Positions 38,240 through 50,560 of a stretch of DNA of 64,000 bases are shown piece after piece. The notes beneath the pieces were generated by a model. It made no database searches. It saw nothing but the letters and a program-made list of their open reading frames with translations, and had not been told where the DNA came from. Within the stretch, counting starts at the first letter, position 1; the number at the start of each line of letters is the position of its first letter. Origin of the DNA: Flavobacterium piscis (GTDB taxonomy: Bacteria > Bacteroidota > Bacteroidia > Flavobacteriales > Flavobacteriaceae); assembly GCF_001686925.1 (NCBI RefSeq), contig NZ_LVEN01000011.1:1-64000 (forward strand). Reading direction: 5' to 3'. A program made the position numbers and the translations under genes.

Positions 38240-41200
38240 TTATGTTGATTTCCAGAAACTTTCATTTAGTATGTATTTATTGTCCTTTACGTTTTGATAT
38301 TTTTTCTTAAACTCAGAAGGGTTTATGTTATAAAATTGCTGAAAGTGTTTCCTGAAATATTTTATATCGCCAAACCCTGCAATTGAAGCGGCCTGGCTTA
38401 TTTGTAAATCTGTTGTAATCAATAATGTTGCTACTTTTCTTAACCGGACGTTGCGGGTAAATTCTGAAACAGATTTGCCTGTAATTTTTTTAATTTTTTT
38501 ATATACTAAAGAATAACTCATGCCCAGGTGAAATGCCAAATCATGCACATTAAAATTCTCTACATCCAAATTGGCATCAATAACATCTACAATTCTTTCG
38601 ATGAGTTTTTTGTCCTCATCGGATAGTTTTAGATTGGTTTCTTTTTTGGTCACTGAGTTCAGCAGGTAATGCTGTTCGCTGTCTCGTCGCGCTAATATTC
38701 CGCTTATTCTCGCTAATAAATAGTCGTTATCAAATGGTTTGGTGATGTAATCATCGGCACCCACTTCTGCCCCTTTTAGTTTTACTTCTTCTGAAGTTCC
38801 TCCGGTAAGTAATATTACAGGAATGTGTTTTAATTCTTCATCTGACTTAATATGTTTGCAAAAAGCCACACCGTTCATTTCTCCCATCACCACATCTGAG
38901 ATGACCAGATCAGGCTGTATTTTTTTAATTATATTTAAAGCTGTTTCGGCATTTTCAGCGAGCGTAATATGATATTTTGAGGATAAAATTCGTTTTAGAT
39001 AATTTCTAATCTGGGGATTATCATCAACCACTAAGATACTTTTGGCATCTTTAATTAACTCGTTTACATTTCCAGTTTCATCGATTGTTTCCAACCCACT
39101 TTCCTGCAATACATTGTCTTCTAAAGCTTCCTCCAGAAATAAAGTTCTGTCGCTTAGGTCTTCTCTGATTTCTACATCTCCAAAATGTTCTTTTCCAAGA
39201 GGCAATTTAATCTCAAAAATGGCTCCTCCATTTTCATTATCATAACATCTCACCTCTCCAAAATGCTGATTTACAAATTGTTTAACCAAATAAAGTCCGA
39301 TACCAAAACCTTTACGGTTATTTTTTATGTTAGTATTGGACTGATAAAACAAATTAAAAATTTTGTCTTTATCTGCATCGGGAACGCCTTCTCCATTATC
39401 AATAACTTTTATAATCACCTCAACGTCTGTACAGCGCAAATTGATCGTTACGCTTCCGTTTTCTTTTTCTGTAAATTTTAATGCATTAGAAATCAGGTTA
39501 AACAAAGTCATTTCTATTTTTTCACGATCGACATAGACCAACAGCTTTTCTTCGGAAATACTAAAACTGTAGTCGATTTTTTTAATTTTTGCATGATGTA
39601 CAAAACAGCTAAAAACTTCTTTGGCCAGTTCTACAATATCAATTTGCCCAATTTTAAGTTTTCCCGTTTCTGTTTCTGTTTTTCTAAAAAGAAGCAGCTG
39701 ATCCACCAAACTCAGTAATCTTCTGGAATTGCTGTATACCATTTCGATAGCGCCCGGATCTATTTGCTGATCTGTACCGTAAATAATATCCTTCAACGGA
39801 TTGATAATCATGGTTAATGGCGACCTGAACTCATGAGAAATATTGGTAAAAAAAGTTATTTTTTTCTCGTTTAACTCTTTTTCCTGTTTGGCCAAATCTT
39901 GCGAAAGCTTTATCTCATATTGAAGCTGTGCCTGCTTTCGCTGGTATTTATCTACAACATAAATAATAAAAGCGACAAGAAGAAAATACACAAAATAAGC
40001 AAAACCACTTCTGTACCATGGTGGTAATATGGTAATAGGCAATGAAATAGATTTTGTATTCCAGATTCCTTCTGCGTTTGTAGATTTAATTTTCAGTACA
40101 TAATCACCTTCTGTTAATCGGGAATAATTGGCACTTCGGATATTATCAATATAATGCCATTGCGAATCCCATCCTTCGAGAAAATAAGCGTACGATATTT
40201 TTTCAGGCAGACTGTATTCTAAAGCTGCAAAATCGATGTTTAGCATCGATTCGTCATAAGGTAATTTTACTTGATCAATTCCAAAAGAAGTCAGGCCCGA
40301 CTGATCAAAAACTTTATTATTTACTTTTATAGCGGTTATTACCACTTTTGGGAAGTCATGAATCTGACTATTAATTCTGGTATCAATAATATTAAAACCT
40401 TTAATTCCACCAAAAACAATTTCGCCAGTGGTAAGCTTTAAGGCCGCATTATAATTAAACTGATTGCTTTGCAGTCCGTCAGTATCGTGATAACTGGTAA
40501 TTTTTCCGTTTTTAGCATTATAGGTAAAGATTCCGTTGTAAGTACTGCCCCAAAAAGCGCCCTGATTGTCCTGAACAATGTTTAAAACTGAATTATTTGG
40601 AAGTCCGTTTCGCTGTGTGAGGAATTTTTTAGCCGAAGTTTCGGGATTAAAAATCATCAAACCTCCCCCTTCTGTACCCACGAGTATTTTTTTCTTAGTA
40701 AGAGCAATAACAGATCTTACCGGATATTTTACATCAATTTCTTTTCGCTGCATCGTTTTGGGATTGAATCGAAATAATTTTGTAAAATTCCCTATCCACA
40801 GATTATTGTCTTCATCTTCGGTAATCGAAATAATTCCTCTGATTTTGGCATCGACAAAATCGAATTTGTCAGTTGTATTATTATACCGGTACAGTCCTTC
40901 ATCATCCGGAGAACTGGCCCATAAAATATTATCCTTACCACGAAAAAGTACCCAGATATTTTTTTGAAATGCACTGTATTTAGGATTGTAAAAACTATAC
41001 TTTTTAAAATTACCGGTCTGAGCATTAAATAAGGAAACTCCGCCGCCATAGGTTGCAAACCAGGTTCCTTTATCATTTGTGACAATTGCGGTTACAAAAT
41101 TATTCGAGATCGAATTGGGATTGTTTGCATTGTACGCATAATTGGTAAATGTATTGGTCTTTTTATTCCACAAACTTGCTCCCGCTCCGTCAGTTCCTAT

Positions 41201-42331
41201 CCATAAATGTTCACTATCCTGCTCTGATAACGACAAAATAAAATCGCTGGGCAGGGTGTTTTTTATATTTTCATTTTTCGAAATGGTACTAAAAGGACTT
41301 TTTGTTTCCTCAATTTTATTCACTCCTCCTCTTAAAGTTCCAATCCAAACTCTGTTTTCATTGTCTAAAAACAAGGACGAAATGGCATTGCTATTCAGTT
41401 TTTCTTCATCTGAACTCGCATTAAATAAAGAAAAAGTATCTGAAGTATAATTGTATTTTACAATACCGTTACCGTTTGTAGCGATCCAGAGTTCTTTTTT
41501 ATCATTCTTGCACATTAAATCAGAAATAGGATACTGAACTTCCTGATTCGTATAAATGTGATGTGTTTTTTTTAATGTATTGTACTTTAGCAAGCCTTCA
41601 TCGACCCCTATCCAAATGTTTGAAAATTTATCTGATAAAATGCAGCTTCCGGTTGTAAAATCAGAAAAAACAACAATTAGTTTTTTGGCTGTTGCATCCA
41701 TAGTAACGAGACCAACGCCCTGAACAAAACACCAGAATTTGCCGGATTTGTCAAAATCCATTCCCTGAACATGATAATCCCAATGCAGTTTTCCGTTTTC
41801 ATAAAGCGGGATCTGAACGATTTCCTGTTTGTCTGCATAATAAAGCAATCCCTTACCTGCAGTGGCGATATACATGTTTGATTTGTGATCTGCGATTTTA
41901 TTGATAACAAAATCGATGGGCTCACTCTTAGAGGTTTTCGCATTTATATAATACCGTGTACTAAACTGATTGCTCAAATAATCATAAACACTTATGCCTC
42001 CTTTTGTACCAATCCAAATTTCATTTTTAGTGCCGCAAATACTTACAACCCTGTTATTGTTTAGCGAATTACGATCATTGGGCTCGTTTCTGAAATTTAA
42101 AAAATTATAACCATCGAACCTGCTTATTCCGTCATAAGTACCAAACCACATTAATCCCCTCTTATCCTTGTATACAGAAGTAACAGCATTATTTGCAAGT
42201 CCGTTTTTTATGCCAATATAACCAATATCATACTTTGCATGTCCAAATTTTGCAACAGCTGAACCTGCTTTCTGCGGCATTGCCGGCGAACAGACTAAAA
42301 ATATTAAAAATAAAAGGATTCTATTTTTCAA
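38240..42331 (-). CDS. Hybrid two-component system sensor/regulator of the glycan PUL
   Basis: One 1363-residue chain senses periplasmic oligosaccharide and binds DNA. Order: signal peptide (1-20), two seven-bladed propellers (about 35-660), a Y_Y_Y domain (about 690-770), one membrane segment (774-793), a histidine kinase with phospho-acceptor His 833 in NISHEF, ATPase with Asn 949 and DNGEG, a receiver with Asp 1146 in VISDVVMG and Lys 1198, and a C-terminal AraC-type helix-turn-helix (about 1255-1355). All key residues are present, so it should be active. The adjacent enzymes and two TAAAAGGGGCA elements are the likely regulon. The ligand should be a breakdown product of the target glycan. 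Confidence 0.95.
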   Translation of the reverse strand: MKNRILLFLIFLVCSPAMPQKAGSAVAKFGHAKYDIGYIGIKNGLANNAVTSVYKDKRGLMWFGTYDGISRFDGYNFLNFRNEPNDRNSLNNNRVVSICGTKNEIWIGTKGGISVYDYLSNQFSTRYYINAKTSKSEPIDFVINKIADHKSNMYIATAGKGLLYYADKQEIVQIPLYENGKLHWDYHVQGMDFDKSGKFWCFVQGVGLVTMDATAKKLIVVFSDFTTGSCILSDKFSNIWIGVDEGLLKYNTLKKTHHIYTNQEVQYPISDLMCKNDKKELWIATNGNGIVKYNYTSDTFSLFNASSDEEKLNSNAISSLFLDNENRVWIGTLRGGVNKIEETKSPFSTISKNENIKNTLPSDFILSLSEQDSEHLWIGTDGAGASLWNKKTNTFTNYAYNANNPNSISNNFVTAIVTNDKGTWFATYGGGVSLFNAQTGNFKKYSFYNPKYSAFQKNIWVLFRGKDNILWASSPDDEGLYRYNNTTDKFDFVDAKIRGIISITEDEDNNLWIGNFTKLFRFNPKTMQRKEIDVKYPVRSVIALTKKKILVGTEGGGLMIFNPETSAKKFLTQRNGLPNNSVLNIVQDNQGAFWGSTYNGIFTYNAKNGKITSYHDTDGLQSNQFNYNAALKLTTGEIVFGGIKGFNIIDTRINSQIHDFPKVVITAIKVNNKVFDQSGLTSFGIDQVKLPYDESMLNIDFAALEYSLPEKISYAYFLEGWDSQWHYIDNIRSANYSRLTEGDYVLKIKSTNAEGIWNTKSISLPITILPPWYRSGFAYFVYFLLVAFIIYVVDKYQRKQAQLQYEIKLSQDLAKQEKELNEKKITFFTNISHEFRSPLTMIINPLKDIIYGTDQQIDPGAIEMVYSNSRRLLSLVDQLLLFRKTETETGKLKIGQIDIVELAKEVFSCFVHHAKIKKIDYSFSISEEKLLVYVDREKIEMTLFNLISNALKFTEKENGSVTINLRCTDVEVIIKVIDNGEGVPDADKDKIFNLFYQSNTNIKNNRKGFGIGLYLVKQFVNQHFGEVRCYDNENGGAIFEIKLPLGKEHFGDVEIREDLSDRTLFLEEALEDNVLQESGLETIDETGNVNELIKDAKSILVVDDNPQIRNYLKRILSSKYHITLAENAETALNIIKKIQPDLVISDVVMGEMNGVAFCKHIKSDEELKHIPVILLTGGTSEEVKLKGAEVGADDYITKPFDNDYLLARISGILARRDSEQHYLLNSVTKKETNLKLSDEDKKLIERIVDVIDANLDVENFNVHDLAFHLGMSYSLVYKKIKKITGKSVSEFTRNVRLRKVATLLITTDLQISQAASIAGFGDIKYFRKHFQQFYNINPSEFKKKYQNVKDNKYILNESFWKST

Positions 42332-42686
42332 AATATAGTGTGGTTGGAATTAAATGGTCAGGTTTTATTAAAATTTACTAATTAAAATTAAAATCTTTAA
42401 AATTAGAAAAACCTATGAATGATTTTCATAGGTTTTCCCGAACAAATATTTAGAAAAATACGAATTAAATTCATAGAATATAATTGCTTCTTCCGTTTGC
42501 TTTAATAGCTTCATAAAAAAATAATTAAACACATAGAAACATAGAATTTATGAACAAAAAGGATACAAAAAAAGAAATACATTTCTTTAGCATAGTAAGC
42601 TATGTGCATTATAAACAAGTGAAACGCCTTCTTTTAATTAGAAAAAGCTATGTTTCTATGTGTTAAAAATAATTATGCTCAACAGT
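42332..42686. repeat. Intergenic terminator and nested palindrome, 355 bp
   Basis: Besides the terminator at 42408-42436, a dispersed palindrome spans 42528-42664. A 17-bp perfect pair, AACACATAGAAACATAG and CTATGTTTCTATGTGTT, encloses a small inner inverted repeat CATAG-TAAG-CTATG and AAGTGAAACGCCTT, which is shared with the element at 23077-23333. No gene was recognised. Confidence 0.7.
42408..42436 (-). terminator. Terminator after the LacZ-type GH2 gene
   Basis: A perfect 12-bp stem AAAACCTATGAA/TTCATAGGTTTT with a 5-nt loop is followed on the minus strand by TTCTAATTTT. It lies between the GH2 gene and the hybrid sensor gene and separates their transcripts. Confidence 0.7.
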
Positions 42687-45800
<3,114 letters not shown>

Positions 45801-45957
45801 TTAATTATTTTAAAAATGGGAACTAAAATTTAATACTCCTAAATTTTATTTCAATCAAACTTTATCAAGCATCATTAAAAAAGACTTACTTAAAAAAAAT
45901 ACAGAGGTCCCGGTTAGAAAATGAAATGCTCTATTTTAGAAATAAAAAATAACTTCA

Positions 45958-46015
45958 CAAATTTAAATAACAACACATAAAACAAGAGGGACACAACAAT
46001 ATATTAAAAGGGGCA
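45958..46015 (-). promoter_or_regulatory. GH2 promoter with candidate hybrid-sensor operator
   Basis: TAAATTTG on the minus strand (45958-45965) matches TAnnTTTG. Read on the plus strand, TAAAAGGGGCA lies at 46005-46015 and a weaker AAGAGGGAC precedes it at 45984. The operator-to--7 distance is 47 bp, against 48 bp in front of susC, and the bases around it (ATATC, CAG-n-AATAAAA) are also shared. Confidence 0.55.
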
Positions 46016-46095
46016 TATCAATAAAAACAGCAATAAAACAAATAAATTAGCAAATAATTTATACAATTCATAATTTTTAAATTAAAAAACAGACA

Positions 46096-47421
46096 TTACA
46101 GCACAGGCAACTTTTCTATTTCTAAAACCTGTACAGGCTCAGGATTTGCTTTTACCAAACCTTCTCCATCGGCCTGATTTACATTTTGAGAAAAAATGTG
46201 CAATTGCTTTTTATCGTTCCAGAGTTCTTTATCAAAATTAGGTTCCCATTGTCCTACGGAAAAGCGGCTAAGATCTTGTAATTTCCAGTTTATATTTTGC
46301 AGATTAGTGTATCCTAATGCTATTTTATTATCTCTTTCTTCGTCTCTAAAAAGCAAATACAACATCGATTTATGAACTAAAATTTCAGGACGTGAAATAG
46401 GGATTCTTTTGGTTCCTCCTCCGCCCAAAGTAAATGACTTTGTATGAAAAGCAGTGTTGATTAAATTCCATTTTCCACGGGATAAATACACTACTTTATA
46501 TTGCGGTATTCCGGTATTGTCCCAATAAGTAGTAATATATGGATTTCCCTTTTCATCTACCGTCATGGCCGTCTGATTGATTAAACTGCTGCTTTGAGGT
46601 ACTTTCCAGGCTTGTTCCGCCGTTGCTTTTGTAATAGGCAGGACGTATTTTTCGCCTGTAGATTTTTGCCATGTTTTTCCTCCATCTGCAGAAAAAGCGT
46701 AACAGATATCATGGTTGGTAGATACATCCCAGCTTTCCCTCCAAACCCACGACATGTAAATTCCTTTCTTGCCTACGCACATTTGCCAATAGGCACTGCG
46801 TTGATTTTCGCCATCGATTAAATTATTTTGCAAAGAGGTCCATTGCTGCGTTTTTACGTTATACGATTTCATAATCATATTTCCCCTTCCGGAAGCTCCT
46901 GAACGGTAGCAAAATAATAATTTCCCATCAGGTAAATTATGAAATTCAGGATACGTTACTTTCTCCTCCTCTTTGCCGGTCATTGCTTTTTCCTGGCCTA
47001 ACTCTAAGCTGTATGGCATTTTACTTCTGGCGTAACGCAAACGGGTATCATGATGATCCCAGCTCATATGAAGATAGCCATCACCATCTATTGCGATACT
47101 GATGTCGTTGTGTGCATCTTTTACATTACCGCTATAAGGAGTAATTAATGTATCCCATTTTTGTGCATTTAGTTTTCGTTTTGCCAAAACTACCCTGCCT
47201 TCGGGATCGTAGTATGCTGTATATTGAACTCCTTTAAAAGTAGTTAGTGCACTGTTTCTAAAAATTACTGTATTTACAGAATTATTGCTCCAGCCTAAAC
47301 CAATAGTACTTTCTGTAGTTTTTAGCTGAGCCTTAGCAGAAAATGATGAAAATATCATCATCACAAAAAAACTTACAAGTACTTGATTTTTATTTAAATG
47401 TGTTATTAAGTTGATCTCCAT
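46096..47421 (-). CDS. BNR_4 beta-propeller protein, candidate GH145/PL42-type rhamnosyl-glucuronate enzyme
   Basis: The 441-residue exported protein (signal peptide ending SSFSAKAQ) shows the BNR_4 pattern: HNDISIAIDGDGYLHMSWDHHD and later CFAFSADGGKTW-type blades (AFSADGGKTWQKS), making a seven-bladed propeller. Families of this fold include ulvan lyases (PL24, PL25) and GH145/PL42, which act on rhamnose-alpha-1,4-glucuronate caps of arabinogalactan. The nearby GH105 would remove the unsaturated uronate that a PL42-type cut leaves, which makes a lyase attractive. No single catalytic residue can be assigned by eye; the His-rich DHHD cluster is a candidate. It stands alone with a canonical promoter. 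Confidence 0.7.
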   Translation of the reverse strand: MEINLITHLNKNQVLVSFFVMMIFSSFSAKAQLKTTESTIGLGWSNNSVNTVIFRNSALTTFKGVQYTAYYDPEGRVVLAKRKLNAQKWDTLITPYSGNVKDAHNDISIAIDGDGYLHMSWDHHDTRLRYARSKMPYSLELGQEKAMTGKEEEKVTYPEFHNLPDGKLLFCYRSGASGRGNMIMKSYNVKTQQWTSLQNNLIDGENQRSAYWQMCVGKKGIYMSWVWRESWDVSTNHDICYAFSADGGKTWQKSTGEKYVLPITKATAEQAWKVPQSSSLINQTAMTVDEKGNPYITTYWDNTGIPQYKVVYLSRGKWNLINTAFHTKSFTLGGGGTKRIPISRPEILVHKSMLYLLFRDEERDNKIALGYTNLQNINWKLQDLSRFSVGQWEPNFDKELWNDKKQLHIFSQNVNQADGEGLVKANPEPVQVLEIEKLPVL

Positions 47422-47958
47422 TTTCTTTATTATTATCCAATAAATCCTTAATTAAAATAACATTTTCTGGCTGTTTGCTCAGCCTGATTTTTTATAAGCA
47501 GATAACAAATGTAACTACAACACTTATTTAAGCAAAACAATACCAACCAGTTTTTTAATTTATTTATCAGATTGACAAAGAATATGATATCTACAGATAA
47601 TAATAGTCAAAGCGAAGTAAGTTTAGCCTTAACCTTGCTATTTTATCATGTAATGATCTTTTCAAAAACATAATATTGAAATGATAGCATTAGAAGAAAA
47701 GATCTTCCATTTTTTGAAGCTTCGATATCATGTAAGACTAACCTTATTTAGTTTAGAATTCGGCGGTAAGAAAATTTCTTGCAGTCTTGTAACACTCTTA
47801 ATACCTAACATTTATCATGTTTTTTGACTCTTCGAATTTGTTATTTTGTTTTACACTAACAATACCACAAAACTATCTAATGATAATTGACAACAAAAAT
47901 TTCAAGAATACAGCAACCTGTCCTGAGACTGATATTTATGTATTAAAAACCTGTAAAA
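47422..47958. other. Divergent intergenic region between PUL and nos cluster, 537 bp
   Basis: The left part is the BNR_4 gene promoter. In the middle there is a 9-bp inverted repeat GATCTTTTC/GAAAAGATC (47655-47663 and 47696-47704) and a direct repeat TATCATGTAA (47644 and 47726). No gene was recognised. Confidence 0.55.
47506..47537 (-). promoter_or_regulatory. Predicted promoter of the BNR_4 gene
   Basis: TACATTTG (47506-47513) and an upstream TTTTG (from 47533) on the minus strand are separated by 19 bp, a canonical Bacteroidota -7/-33 pair. The TAAAAGGGGCA element of the other PUL promoters is absent. Confidence 0.6.
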
Positions 47959-48555
47959 ATGCATATTGATACTGACTTACTTTATACTTGGGGGGCAGTA
48001 GCCAAAAAAGTACCCAAAAATACGATTATCTTTTATGAGGATGATCCACCTTTGTCTTTTTATCAGATACTGGAAGGTACCGTAAAAATGAGTTATACGA
48101 ACGAAGACGGTAAAGATCTTACTATTGGAATTTTTGAAAAAGGAAACAGTTTTGGAGAACCTCCGCTATTTATCGAACAGCCTTACCCCGCTTCTGCAAT
48201 TGCACAAACAGATTGTGTTTTACTAAAACTTTCTAAGACAAACTTCATTGCCTTTCTTCAGGAAAATCCTGATATACAGATTAAAATATTAAAAGTTTTT
48301 GCCTGGAAAATTTACAATAAAATTGTCTTTTCTAAAAACATAATAAATCATAAACCGGAATACCGTATAAAATATTTTCTTGATAATTTAAAAAAACAAA
48401 ATAATGTAACTGCCTGTCAAAAAATGAGAATTCCTTACACGAGACAGGAAATTGCAGATTTTACCGGTTTGCGTGTAGAGACTGTTATACGCACGATTTC
48501 ACTTATGAATAAGGTAAAAAAAATTGAAATTGTCGATCATAAACTTTTTTATTGA
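47959..48555 (+). CDS. Crp/Fnr-family transcriptional regulator, likely controls the denitrification genes
   Basis: The 198-residue protein has a cyclic-nucleotide-binding-type beta-barrel (about 15-115) and a winged helix-turn-helix (about 155-195, YTRQEIADFTGLRVETVIRTI). In the recognition helix V-E-T-V-I-R keeps the Glu and Arg that in FNR and CRP read TGA half-sites. The N-terminal Cys cluster of FNR is missing, so oxygen sensing by an Fe-S cluster is unlikely. NO sensing through haem, as in DNR-type regulators, is possible. Two TATGA-N6-TCATA palindromes within 11 kb are its most likely targets. It is convergent with the globin end of the nos operon. Confidence 0.88.
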   Translation: MHIDTDLLYTWGAVAKKVPKNTIIFYEDDPPLSFYQILEGTVKMSYTNEDGKDLTIGIFEKGNSFGEPPLFIEQPYPASAIAQTDCVLLKLSKTNFIAFLQENPDIQIKILKVFAWKIYNKIVFSKNIINHKPEYRIKYFLDNLKKQNNVTACQKMRIPYTRQEIADFTGLRVETVIRTISLMNKVKKIEIVDHKLFY

Positions 48556-48670
48556 ATGATATTCCAGCAGTTCATTACCACTCGTATCGGATAAATTTCA
48601 TCAATTTCTGTTTCTTTACTTCAGGTTAGCCCAAAATTATTAATTCAGTATCTGCTCTGATCGAAGTAAG

Positions 48671-48699
48671 AAAAGGAACTTTAAAAAGTTTCTTTTTTT
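48671..48699. terminator. Bidirectional terminator between the regulator and the nos operon
   Basis: AAGGAACTTT pairs with AAAGTTTCTT (one G-T pair, 2-nt loop) and runs into a T tract on the plus strand and a T-rich tract on the minus strand. It serves the Crp/Fnr gene and the globin gene from opposite sides and touches the globin stop codon. Confidence 0.6.
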
Positions 48700-49069
48700 A
48701 TTGTATCACTTTACTTATCATTGCTTTTGAAATATTATTTGCTCTGATCTTTATTTCACTTGCCTTTTGACCTTCAAATAAATCATCGACTGTGTTTTTC
48801 CATAATTTAGTCCAGTGCTTGAAATGACTTTTGGTCAAACTGCTTTTCTGGTTCAGCGCTCTGTGTTTCATCATTGGATTTCCGTCAAAATTTCCAGTGT
48901 AAAAAAGAATATTATCCCAGAAATCATACATTATCGGAAGATGTTTTTCCCAATTGACAGCGGCAACTTCGGTAAATAAATATCCAATAGTCGCATCTGT
49001 TCGAATCTTTTGGTAAAAGGCATCTACCAGTATTTTGATGTCTTCTTTATTTTTAATATCTGTTTTCAT
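48698..49069 (-). CDS. Truncated haemoglobin (group III-like), last gene of the nos operon
   Basis: The 123-residue protein is a short globin without signal peptide: YQKIRTDATIGYLF at the A/B helices, FWDNILFYTGNF in the CD region and SSLTKSHFKHWTKLW carrying the proximal His segment. Group III truncated globins bind O2 and NO in the cytoplasm; some protect against NO. It starts 17 bp after nosY and shares its strand and probably its transcript. A role in scavenging NO or O2 while N2O reductase is expressed is inference; co-location with nos genes rather than with a flavohaemoglobin system is the notable point. Confidence 0.82.
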   Translation of the reverse strand: MKTDIKNKEDIKILVDAFYQKIRTDATIGYLFTEVAAVNWEKHLPIMYDFWDNILFYTGNFDGNPMMKHRALNQKSSLTKSHFKHWTKLWKNTVDDLFEGQKASEIKIRANNISKAMISKVIQ

Positions 49070-49086
49070 ATTCTTTTCTTAAACGA

Positions 49087-49854
49087 TTAAAGATCTTTTC
49101 TTTTAAATTTTCGAAGTGAGATAAAAAACGGAACCACAATCCATAAAACCAATAATGCAAAAGAGATTGTTAGTCCGAGTGTCGTTCCAAAAAAATCTTT
49201 AAAAATAGCTCCAGTATATCCCATCATCGCAGACTGGTCAAGGTGCAGCAAGATTTGAATACGGGCAAGATCTATTGGACTTAATGCCGTTACTGCCACC
49301 ATTGCCTTTTCGATAGGATATTCGGCAAACTGAAATAATAGAAATAGTACCAATGCATCAAAAAGTATTGCAAAATACAGCCACGACATTATTGCTAAAC
49401 CTATTCCTTTTGCTTTATCACGGGTCAAAATACAACTCAAAAAAGCCAATGATACAAACACAATCGAAATTAAACATCCTGACAAAAGCATCATAAATCC
49501 GGCAGCATCAGGAGCGTTAATTAAAAGAGGAATTCCTGCACCCAATAAAAAGGCAAATACCATCGCGATAGAAAGTCCGGCAAATAAACTTATCCATATT
49601 TTTTTTCGTTTTAAAGGCTGGCTGAGCAAAAGCTCAATAAATTCTGAACTGTTATAGAGATATATTGTTGAAAAAAGTATCGAAACTAACGGAACCGTAA
49701 ATAAAATTACGTTCAGGATTGTCAGCAATCCCTTGGCTGAATTATCCTCCAAACCAAAAGAGCCCCAGGATAATAAAGCCAGAATAAAGGTGTAACTCAG
49801 TATAATTTTATTTTTAAGAATATCTAATAGTACAATTTTAATAATCCTGTTCAT
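49087..49854 (-). CDS. nosY: NosY, ABC-2 type permease for N2O reductase maturation
   Basis: This 255-residue integral membrane protein has six hydrophobic segments (for example ILSYTFILALLSWGSFGL and SFALLVLWIVVPFFISL at the ends). It forms the membrane part of the NosDFY complex that powers copper-sulfur cluster assembly in NosZ. The gene overlaps nosF by 17 bp, so the two are translationally coupled. Length and topology are normal for NosY. Confidence 0.9.
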   Translation of the reverse strand: MNRIIKIVLLDILKNKIILSYTFILALLSWGSFGLEDNSAKGLLTILNVILFTVPLVSILFSTIYLYNSSEFIELLLSQPLKRKKIWISLFAGLSIAMVFAFLLGAGIPLLINAPDAAGFMMLLSGCLISIVFVSLAFLSCILTRDKAKGIGLAIMSWLYFAILFDALVLFLLFQFAEYPIEKAMVAVTALSPIDLARIQILLHLDQSAMMGYTGAIFKDFFGTTLGLTISFALLVLWIVVPFFISLRKFKRKDL

Positions 49855-50560
49855 GATTCTTTTCTTTTAGAATTTTTGCAATAGCTTTTGAAATTTTGTT
49901 TTCGCCTGTCGATTCAAGCAAGTCACTTATCGTTTTATGAAAATGAACTTTTCCATCCTGCATAAAAATAATCTGGGTAATCATATCGTCAAGTTCACTA
50001 AGCAAATGAGAGGTAATCAGGATTAACTTTCCATCATTTTTTTGATGTATGATTTTGTGCTTTAAAATTTCTGCTGCCAGCGGATCAAGACCTGCAGTGG
50101 GTTCATCAAGTATTAATACATCAGGATTAAAAAGAAAGGCCAATGCAGCACTTACTTTTTGGGTTGTACCGCCGGAAAGTGTTCTCATTTGCTTGCCTTT
50201 CATTTTATCGAGCTTAAAAGCTTTTATCAAATCTTCATCGAGCGTGTCTTTCGAATTTCGAATTTCTTTGATCATGGCAATAATTTGCTCAATAGTCATA
50301 TTATCCGGATAACGTCCTATTTGAGGCATATATCCAATACTATTTCGATATTCAAACTTATTTAGAATGGATTTTTTATGGAATAAAATATCACCGCTGT
50401 CAGGCAAAACCATTCCTAAAACAGATTTGATTAAGGTCGTTTTTCCGCAACCATTTGGACCAATAAGGGCGATACATTCTCCTGCATTAAACTGAAGATT
50501 CACATCTTGCAATACCTGAAGTCTGCCAAATTTTTTATTTATATTTTCTAAAGTAATCAT
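49838..50560 (-). CDS. nosF: NosF, ABC transporter ATPase
   Basis: The 240-residue ATPase has Walker A GPNGCGKTT (about residues 34-42), the ABC signature LSGGTTQK, Walker B VLILDEPTAGLD and the switch His in ITSHLLS. It drives NosDFY and is cytoplasmic. Its ATG overlaps the nosD stop codon by 4 bp and its own end overlaps nosY. All catalytic motifs are intact. Confidence 0.93.
   Translation of the reverse strand: MITLENINKKFGRLQVLQDVNLQFNAGECIALIGPNGCGKTTLIKSVLGMVLPDSGDILFHKKSILNKFEYRNSIGYMPQIGRYPDNMTIEQIIAMIKEIRNSKDTLDEDLIKAFKLDKMKGKQMRTLSGGTTQKVSAALAFLFNPDVLILDEPTAGLDPLAAEILKHKIIHQKNDGKLILITSHLLSELDDMITQIIFMQDGKVHFHKTISDLLESTGENKISKAIAKILKEKNHEQDY

Noticed and set aside
40578..41450. Plus-strand open frames opposite the hybrid sensor gene
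   Set aside because: They mirror conserved propeller codons on the minus strand and have no coding features of their own.
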